From contig NZ_VIWT01000001.1 of NCBI RefSeq assembly GCF_007829815.1, positions 1,201,501 to 1,265,500 of the forward strand: 64,000 bases of DNA, given 5' to 3'. A program made the position numbers and the translations under genes. How positions within the stretch are numbered: position 1 is the stretch's first letter; each line of letters opens with the position of its first letter. Below, piece by piece: positions 51,932-61,414 of the stretch. Under the pieces are notes generated by a model. The model was not told where the DNA came from. It was given only the letters and a program-made list of their open reading frames with translations, and searched no databases. This stretch comes from Kitasatospora viridis. Its GTDB lineage: Bacteria > Actinomycetota > Actinomycetes > Streptomycetales > Streptomycetaceae.

Positions 51932-53026
51932 ATGACCACCTCCCCCGCCGCCGCGCCGCCCACCGGCGTGCCGCTGCACCCCGGCAGTGCCACCGTCGAG
52001 TTCCGCTCGCTGCGCCGCGCTTTCGGCTCCACCGTCGCGCTCGACGGCCTGGACCTCACCGTCCACCCGGGCGAGCTGCTGGCCCTGCTCGGCCCCTCCG
52101 GCTGCGGCAAGACCACCGCGCTGCGGATCCTGGCCGGCTTCGAGACCCACGACTCGGGCGAGGTGCTGGTCGACGGCAAGGACGTCACCCGGACCCCCGC
52201 GCACAAGCGCGACGCCGGCATGGTCTTCCAGTCCTACAGCCTCTTCCCGCACCTGTCCGCGCTGGACAACGTCTCCTTCGGCCTGAAGATGCGCGGCGTC
52301 GGCAAGGCCGAGCGGCACAAGCGGGCCCAGGAGCTGCTGGAGCTGGTCGGCCTGCCGCACCGCGCCGCGGCCTACCCGCACCAGATGTCCGGCGGCCAGC
52401 AGCAGCGCATCGCGCTGGCCCGCGCACTGGCCCTGCAGCCGCGGGTGCTGCTGCTCGACGAGCCGCTCTCCGCGCTGGACGCCAAGGTCCGGCTCAACCT
52501 GCGCGAGGAGATCCGCCGGCTGCAGCAGGAGCTGGGGATCACCACCCTGTTCGTCACCCACGACCAGGAGGAGGCCCTCTCGATGGCCGACCGGGTCGCG
52601 GTGCTGCGGGCCGGGCGGCTGGAGCAGTGCGCCACCCCGAGCGAGCTGTACGCCCGGCCGACCACGGCGTTCGTCGCCGAGTTCGTCGGTACCATGAGCC
52701 GGATCCCGGCGCAGCGCTCGGGCGAGGGCGTGGAGGTGCTGGGCCGCCGCCACGAGGTCGACGGCACGGTGCCGGCCGACGGCGAGCTGGAGGTGCTGGT
52801 GCGGCCGGAGAACGTGGGCGTGGTGGCCGGCGGCGACGCCGTGGTCACCGGCGCGAGCTTCCTCGGCGCGGTCACCCGACTGACCGTCAGGCTGCCCGAC
52901 GGCACCGACATCAAGGCCGACCTGCCCACCGACGAGGCGGCCAAGCTGCCGGTCGGCGGCAACGCCAGTCTGACCCTCCCCGACCGCCCGGTCCTGGTGG
53001 ACCGCCGCGTCGGCGCCGGGCAGTGA
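51932..53026 (+). CDS. ABC transporter ATP-binding protein
   Basis: The product is 364 aa. Walker A GPSGCGKTT, Q-loop VFQSYSLFPH, signature SGGQQQR, Walker B LLLDEPLSALD and H-loop VTHDQEE are all intact. A C-terminal TOBE-type domain (~265-360) has VLVRPENVGVV, GASFLGAVTRLTV and DLPTDEAAKLPVGG, as in putrescine/iron/phosphonate importers. ATG 51932 has CCCAGGAG upstream. It is 50 bases from the permease stop and overlaps the HAD gene. Confidence 0.95.
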   Translation: MTTSPAAAPPTGVPLHPGSATVEFRSLRRAFGSTVALDGLDLTVHPGELLALLGPSGCGKTTALRILAGFETHDSGEVLVDGKDVTRTPAHKRDAGMVFQSYSLFPHLSALDNVSFGLKMRGVGKAERHKRAQELLELVGLPHRAAAYPHQMSGGQQQRIALARALALQPRVLLLDEPLSALDAKVRLNLREEIRRLQQELGITTLFVTHDQEEALSMADRVAVLRAGRLEQCATPSELYARPTTAFVAEFVGTMSRIPAQRSGEGVEVLGRRHEVDGTVPADGELEVLVRPENVGVVAGGDAVVTGASFLGAVTRLTVRLPDGTDIKADLPTDEAAKLPVGGNASLTLPDRPVLVDRRVGAGQ

Positions 53027-53715
53027 CGCCGCACATGACCCCTTCCTGTTCACCCAAGCCCGCCGCCGTCCTCTTCGACATGGACGGCACCCTGGTCGAC
53101 ACCGAGCACCTGTGGTGGGAGGCGACCAGCGAGATCGCCGCCGAACTCGGTTACACCCTCGGCGAGTCGGACGTCCCGGAGGTGCTCGGCCGGGCGGTCG
53201 AGCACACCGCCGCCCACCTGGCCGCCGTCTGCCCCGTGCCGACCGGCCCGGCCGTGCTGGCCGAACGGCTCAACGCCGCCTTCACCCACCGGGTCGCCGC
53301 CCGGGTGGTGCCCCGCCCCGGGGCGCTCGCCCTGCTGGCCGAGCTGCGGGCCGCCGCCGTGCCGACCGCCCTGGTCTCCGCCTCGCCGCGGCAGGTCGTC
53401 GACCTGGTCCTCACCCACCTGGGCCGGGACTGGTTCGCCGTCACCCTGGCCGCCGAGGACACCGAGCGGACCAAGCCGGACCCGGCGCCCTACCTGGCCG
53501 CCGCCGCCCACCTGGGCCTGGACCCGGCCAGCTGCGTGGCGGTCGAGGACACCCCGACCGGCGTCGCCTCGGCCCACGCGGCCGGCTGCGCGGTGCTCGC
53601 CGTCCCGTCCTCCGACGTGGCGATGCCCTCCGGCGCCGGCATCACCCTGCTGGCCAGCCTCACCGAGGCCGACCTGCCCCTGCTGGCCGGTCTGACGGCC
53701 CGACCCGCAGAATAG
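53023..53715 (+). CDS. HAD-superfamily hydrolase (subfamily IA phosphatase/phosphomutase-like)
   Basis: The product is 230 aa from the GTG at 53023, overlapping the ATPase stop; an ATG at 53035 is an alternative. Motif I is LFDMDGTLVDTE, motif II VSASPRQ, motif III TKPDP and motif IV EDTPTGVASA, with a helical cap in between. The motif-I DMDGT plus missing cap lysine exclude phosphonoacetaldehyde hydrolase (PhnX, DxAGT). It is therefore a generic phosphatase or beta-phosphoglucomutase-type enzyme translated with the importer. A role in salvaging a phosphorylated intermediate or detoxifying a pathway by-product is guesswork. Confidence 0.85.
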   Translation: MTPHMTPSCSPKPAAVLFDMDGTLVDTEHLWWEATSEIAAELGYTLGESDVPEVLGRAVEHTAAHLAAVCPVPTGPAVLAERLNAAFTHRVAARVVPRPGALALLAELRAAAVPTALVSASPRQVVDLVLTHLGRDWFAVTLAAEDTERTKPDPAPYLAAAAHLGLDPASCVAVEDTPTGVASAHAAGCAVLAVPSSDVAMPSGAGITLLASLTEADLPLLAGLTARPAE

Positions 53716-53720
53716 TCCGC

Positions 53721-54041
53721 ATGCCCTACCTCCTCCTCGCCCTCGCGATCACCAGCGAGGTCTGCGCCACCAGCTGCCTCAAGCTCACCGATGGCTTCAG
53801 CAAGCTGTGGCCCAGCGTCGGCGTGGGCATCGGCTACGTGCTCTCCTTCCTCCTGCTCGGCCAGGCCCTGAAGAAGATCCCGGTCTCGGTCGCCTACGCC
53901 GTCTGGTCCGGCGCGGGCACCGCCGCCGTCGCCGCCATCGGCGTCGTCGCCTTCGGCGAACACCTGGGCAAGTTCCAGGTGGCGGGCATCGTCCTGATCA
54001 TCGCGGGCGTCATCCTGCTGAACATGCGCGCCTCGCACTGA
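53721..54041 (+). CDS. EmrE-type small multidrug resistance (SMR) transporter
   Basis: The product is 106 aa with four membrane helices. The essential membrane glutamate is Glu13 in AITSEVCATSCLKLTDGF, corresponding to EmrE Glu14. FSKLWPSVGVGIGYVLSFLLL and VAYAVWSGAG match the Qac subfamily rather than Gdx/SugE. It starts 5 bases after the HAD stop, so it belongs to the importer operon. SMR pumps of this type exchange protons for quaternary amines; in this setting the quaternary product (such as glycine betaine) or a toxic quaternary phosphonate could be the cargo (inference). A single SMR gene would act as a dual-topology homodimer. Confidence 0.9.
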   Translation: MPYLLLALAITSEVCATSCLKLTDGFSKLWPSVGVGIGYVLSFLLLGQALKKIPVSVAYAVWSGAGTAAVAAIGVVAFGEHLGKFQVAGIVLIIAGVILLNMRASH

Positions 54042-54053
54042 CACCCCCCGACG

Positions 54054-54079
54054 GCGGGGGCGGCACCAGCCGCCCCCGC
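54054..54079. terminator. Bidirectional terminator after the SMR gene
   Basis: GCGGGGGCGGC and GCCGCCCCCGC form an 11-bp stem with an ACCA loop, located between the SMR stop and the convergent immunity-type gene. Confidence 0.85.
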
Positions 54080-54083
54080 TCCG

Positions 54084-54386
54084 TCAGTCGAGCGGTGCCG
54101 AGGGATCCCAGTCGTTGAGCCTCGGCGCAGTGGCGCGGTGCTGGAGGAAGAACGCGATGGTGCCCTCGACCCCGTGGTAGGGCAGGCTCACGATTCCACC
54201 GTCCGCCTTGTCCACCACGACGCACCCGACGCCGTACCCGGCGGGGATGGGGTCGGGCCGCACGATGAACCCCTCCGCGAACTCCACCGCCGACCAGCCG
54301 TCCGAGCCACCGACAACGCTGCTCACCATCGCGACGGCCGCCTCGGCAGTCAGCGGACCGCCCGCCGCCGCCTGATAGTCAGTCAT
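54084..54386 (-). CDS. Candidate immunity protein to the downstream-encoded papain-fold toxin
   Basis: The product is 100 aa from the ATG at 54386 (GAGAGG upstream). It has a small alpha+beta fold: an N-terminal helix (PLTAEAAVAMVSSVVG), then strands WSAVEFAEGFIVRPDP, GVGCVVVDKADGGIVSLPYHG and a helix IAFFLQHR. Its strand pattern loosely resembles small immunity proteins of the Imm35/YrhB kind. It lies 28 bases after the toxin stop on the same strand, the usual toxin-then-immunity order. No signal peptide. The assignment is by context. Confidence 0.65.
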   Translation of the reverse strand: MTDYQAAAGGPLTAEAAVAMVSSVVGGSDGWSAVEFAEGFIVRPDPIPAGYGVGCVVVDKADGGIVSLPYHGVEGTIAFFLQHRATAPRLNDWDPSAPLD

Positions 54387-54414
54387 GGACACACCTCTCT
54401 GTTCTGCCTCTGGG

Positions 54415-55950
54415 TCAGCGCGGCTCGGGATGAGCGAGCGGTTTGCGGTCAGGCCCCAGCGGGATGTAGTTGACCTGCCCGGCCCCCGGGTGGATGGGCA
54501 GGTTGCTGACTATGTTGCCCTGGGGATCGACCCAGTAGATCGTGCCCTGGTAGTTGACGGCGGCAAAGGCATGCCCGCCGCCGTCCGGCCAGAAGACCCC
54601 CACCGCTGCCGACGAACCGTGCCCGCCGGCCAGCAGGTCCCGGGCGACCCGGTTGTAGCCGTCCGTGTTCCACCCGGCGACGGTCTCCGGGACACCGGCC
54701 CAACGGGACTGGTTCCGGACCGAGTTGTTCTCCGGGGCGGCCGGGTCCAGCCTCCCGTCGGGCCCGAGGTCGAGGGTCCGACCGGCCGCCACTCGCGGGT
54801 TCCCGTACCAGGTCTCCAGGAACGCCCGGGTGGCGTCGGCGCAGTTGTTCGCCCGGCCCGGGTAGAAGATCCCCGGACCGTTCTGCTGCGACACCCATCC
54901 CGTGGTCGGGTCCGGGTGCACCTGGAACGACCCGTCCGGGTTCCGCGGCAGGGCGCTCTCCAGGTTCTGCTGGTAGAGGTCGGGGATCGGCCGGAGCCCT
55001 CCAGGTTTGCCGTTGAGAAGTGGCCCCCGCACCGCGTCCAGGCCGGTCGGCCGCTCCATCGGCGCCCGCGGCCCGGCCATGCCGCCGGCCGCGCCGGACA
55101 GGACGTCCATGAGCTTGACCTTGCCGTCGTCGAACACGTAGTCCTGCCCGGCCGACATCCCGCCGCCGATCAGGGCTCGCCCGCCGAGCGTGTTCATCTG
55201 GTCCGAGAGCACGCTCAGCGCATCGGTCAGCGCGGGCGAGCCGGCCTCCCCCGCTGCCCGGACGGCGACGTTCGCCCCGGAGGACGCCCCGCCCATCGCG
55301 CCGCCGGTCAGCGCACCGGTACCGGCCGAGTCCAGTACCTCGGTGACGCTGATGCCGTTCTGGTCCCCGAAGCCCATCTTGATCGGCTGGGCGACCGCCA
55401 GGTCCACGGTGGCGGACTCGACCGCGCCGAACACCGCGCCGACCAGCACGGTGGAGGCGATCTCGGCGACCGCCTCCGTGACGGTGACACCGAGCGCGGT
55501 CGCCGCCGCCACGATGGAGGCGGAGGCGGACGCGGCGGCTGCCTCCGACAAGCCCGCGGTGAACCAGGCCAGCACGGCGCCGGCGACCAGCACGCCACCG
55601 ACCAGGGCGATCTCCTCTTCGAGCTTGCCCTTGGCCTTCTTCACCTGGTCCGCGTACTCGGTGAACGCCTTGGACATCGACCGGCAGGCGTCGGACGCGT
55701 CCTTCAACCAGCCCTTGCCGTCCTTGTAGTACTGCCCCCAGAAGGCCTCGAAGGCGTCGACCGCCTTCCCCGTGTTGTTCTGCGCGACCCCCAGGGCCTC
55801 CTTGTTGGCCTTTCCGCAGACGTCGTCGATGGCGTCGGCGAGCGCGTCCCAGGCCTTCGCGGCGGCCCGCAGGCCGTCCTCGTCGGCGTCCGGCCACCAC
55901 ATGCCGGTGATCTTGCGGACGACCTTCTCCGCGTCCTGCTTGGCGCCCAC
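54415..55950 (-). CDS. Polymorphic toxin: WXG100-like N-terminus, hydrophobic middle, papain-fold (Tox-PL-like) C-terminus
   Basis: The product is 511 aa. Residues 1-110 form a helical WXG100/LXG-like targeting domain (WDALADAIDDVCGKANKEALG, FEAFWGQYYKDGKGWL). Hydrophobic helices lie at about 115-180. After a glycine-rich stretch, the C-terminal ~150 residues carry a Cys-His-Asp triad candidate: Cys370 in GRANNCADATRAFLETWYGNP, His460 in PDGGGHAFAAVNY, Asp475 in IYWVDPQGN. That is the pattern of papain-like toxin domain 1 (Tox-PL), a protease or deamidase. A type VII secretion effector is the best reading. The GTG start overlaps the WXG partner stop by one base. Confidence 0.8.
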   Translation of the reverse strand: MGAKQDAEKVVRKITGMWWPDADEDGLRAAAKAWDALADAIDDVCGKANKEALGVAQNNTGKAVDAFEAFWGQYYKDGKGWLKDASDACRSMSKAFTEYADQVKKAKGKLEEEIALVGGVLVAGAVLAWFTAGLSEAAAASASASIVAAATALGVTVTEAVAEIASTVLVGAVFGAVESATVDLAVAQPIKMGFGDQNGISVTEVLDSAGTGALTGGAMGGASSGANVAVRAAGEAGSPALTDALSVLSDQMNTLGGRALIGGGMSAGQDYVFDDGKVKLMDVLSGAAGGMAGPRAPMERPTGLDAVRGPLLNGKPGGLRPIPDLYQQNLESALPRNPDGSFQVHPDPTTGWVSQQNGPGIFYPGRANNCADATRAFLETWYGNPRVAAGRTLDLGPDGRLDPAAPENNSVRNQSRWAGVPETVAGWNTDGYNRVARDLLAGGHGSSAAVGVFWPDGGGHAFAAVNYQGTIYWVDPQGNIVSNLPIHPGAGQVNYIPLGPDRKPLAHPEPR

Positions 55951-56309
55951 TACTCGCGCGCCTTCTCGGAGTCGTCCGCCGACCCGCTGCCGGCGAGCGT
56001 GGCCGCCACGGCGGTGTCGTTGCCCTGGTGGTTGCCGGCCATCGCCTCAAGTCCGAGGTGGACGCTGGCCAACCCCTTGACCAACACCCCGAGCGACTTG
56101 AGGAGTTGGTCGCGCTGCGGTGTGTACGCCGCCCCGAACTTCTTCCCCGGGTCATCCGCTCCCCAGGGCGAGCCCAGCCCCTGCAGGGCGCTCGTCAGGT
56201 TGGTGATCGCGGAGTCGAGGCGCTGGCTCTGTGTCGTGAACGTCGGTGCGGCCGCGAGCACCTCGTCCGGGTGGATCGAGATGTCCGGTTGTGCAGGCTG
56301 GTTCCCCAT
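55950..56309 (-). CDS. WXG100-like secretion partner protein
   Basis: The product is 119 aa from the ATG at 56309 (AGGAGA upstream). It is a helical hairpin protein with the turn motif SPWGADDPGKKFGAAY (WGxDDxGxxF), as in Streptomyces ESX-type proteins. The N-terminal helix region is DEVLAAAPTFTTQSQRLDSAI, and the C-terminal tail is unstructured and acidic. It is one base of overlap from the toxin gene. Likely role: a heterodimer with the toxin's N-terminal domain for type VII secretion. Confidence 0.8.
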   Translation of the reverse strand: MGNQPAQPDISIHPDEVLAAAPTFTTQSQRLDSAITNLTSALQGLGSPWGADDPGKKFGAAYTPQRDQLLKSLGVLVKGLASVHLGLEAMAGNHQGNDTAVAATLAGSGSADDSEKARE

Positions 56310-56557
56310 ACCGAGTCTCCTGGGCGTTTCGTCTTCCCCCGCCGGTCGGACGCGTGCGGACCACCGACCGGCCCCGCCGGACAATCTACCCACGGTGTCA
56401 ATCGGGTGACGGACCGTCGCCGATTCGGCCGGATCGGCTGACGGACGTTCAAACCTTTGCTTCATGAATACGACAACCGGATGAATCAACGACAGTTGAC
56501 GGTGTCTCATAGGTCACAGCCGTCGTTGACGGGACCTACCACCCCTCAGGGAAACCC

Positions 56558-60302
<3,745 letters not shown>

Positions 60303-60328
60303 CGCCTGGTCACACCGCACGGCTGAAC

Positions 60329-60362
60329 GGCCCCGGTCCCCGCTACGGCGGGGGCCGGGGCC
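60329..60362. terminator. Bidirectional terminator after icd
   Basis: GGCCCCGGTCCCCGC pairs with GCGGGGGCCGGGGCC (one G-U pair) over 15 bp with a UACG tetraloop, an extra-stable UNCG loop. It lies between the convergent stops of icd and the SseB-like gene. Confidence 0.9.
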
Positions 60363-60376
60363 CGCGTGCTCTACGG

Positions 60377-60709
60377 CTACCGGCAGGCCCCCGGCGGCAG
60401 CAGCAGCGGCGCCGGCCCGGCCACGTCCAACGCCAGCCCGGCGCCGGCGAGTTCGAGCAGCTGGGCGCCGGAGACGGTGAGGCACGGCACCTCGGGCCCC
60501 AGCCCCCGCGCCTTGGCGAACCGGGCCAGCGCGGGTGCGCCGGAGAACGCGTAGATCCACTCGACCCCGTCGAGCTCGGCGGCGATCGGCTCCCCGCCGG
60601 CGGTGGGCACCAGCACGTGGCTGTCCCGGATCTGCTCGACCACCTCGGGAGTCCCGACCGTTCCGTCGTGCAGCGCCACCAGACGCGCACTCAATTTCGC
60701 CTCGAACAC
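60377..60709 (-). CDS. SseB-like / SAV_915-type small protein
   Basis: The product is 110 aa with a compact alpha/beta pattern: LVALHDGTVGTPEVVEQIRDSHVLVPTAGG, EWIYAFSGAPALARFAKARGLG and CLTVSGAQLLELAGAGLALDVAG. This resembles the SseB N-terminal fold found in many actinobacterial small proteins (SAV_915 family). No signal or membrane part. Function is unknown. Confidence 0.7.
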   Translation of the reverse strand: MFEAKLSARLVALHDGTVGTPEVVEQIRDSHVLVPTAGGEPIAAELDGVEWIYAFSGAPALARFAKARGLGPEVPCLTVSGAQLLELAGAGLALDVAGPAPLLLPPGACR

Positions 60710-60881
60710 TGTCCCCTCGCAGTCAGTCGCACCCGGCGAACGCTCTCACGCCGTCAGCGTATCGGCCGTGCCCGGATGATCACCGGTTAGGGCCAGCGGC
60801 GCGGCGCGCACGGGGACGGACGCCAACGGGCCGGTCCGTTCTATGATCTGACGCACTGTCGACGCACACATCCGTGGGGGG

Positions 60882-61325
60882 ATGATGACGGGCATCGAGA
60901 TCGCGGCCGGATACGCGCTGGCCTGGCTGTTCCGCAAGGGACGCCGCGTGGCGGGGCAGCTCGACGGGGAGGTGGACCGCGGGCTGGACGCCGGGGTGCA
61001 GCGCGTCCACGAACTGGTCAGCAGCGCCCTGGGCGAGGCCCCGGCGCTCGTGCGGGCCCGGCAGGAGGCCGAGGCCGGGCAGCCGGAGCCGAGCGAGCAG
61101 ACCCGGCAGCAGCTCGTCCAAGCGATCGCCGAGCGGCTCTGGCAGGACCCGGAGTTCGGCGAGCAGCTGCGGCAGGCCGTCGCGGCGCTGCAGAGCGGGC
61201 AGGGCGGGCAGGGCGGGACCTCGAAGCACACCACCATCACGATGACCACCAACAACGGGGTGGTCGCCGACCACATCGAGACGATCACCCTCCGCCCTCA
61301 GCCGCCGAACCCGCCCCGGAGCTGA
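60882..61325 (+). CDS. Small helical protein adjacent to the STAND ATPase
   Basis: The product is 147 aa. The sequence GIEIAAGYALAWLFRKGRRVAGQLDGEVDRGLDAGVQRVHELVSSALGEAPAL is of a type that I have often seen in Streptomyces, alone or next to NB-ARC/TPR proteins. It has an amphipathic or membrane-skimming N-terminus, a long helical middle (TRQQLVQAIAERLWQDPEFGEQLRQAVAALQ) and a Gly/Thr-rich strand-forming tail (KHTTITMTTNNGVVADHIETITL). GGGGGGATG precedes the ATG. It is 89 bases before the ATPase start used here. It is probably the partner or sensor of that ATPase. Confidence 0.7.
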   Translation: MMTGIEIAAGYALAWLFRKGRRVAGQLDGEVDRGLDAGVQRVHELVSSALGEAPALVRARQEAEAGQPEPSEQTRQQLVQAIAERLWQDPEFGEQLRQAVAALQSGQGGQGGTSKHTTITMTTNNGVVADHIETITLRPQPPNPPRS

Positions 61326-61414
61326 CGGGTCTCGGCGTCCCGCCCGGAGCTCACCGCAGCACGTCGGACTCGGACGGAGTCCACATCACCGGGGACGTCC
61401 AGGACTTCCACTAC

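Noticed and set aside
53023..53715. HAD protein as phosphonoacetaldehyde hydrolase (PhnX)
   Set aside because: Motif I is DMDGT instead of DxAGT and no cap lysine motif is seen.
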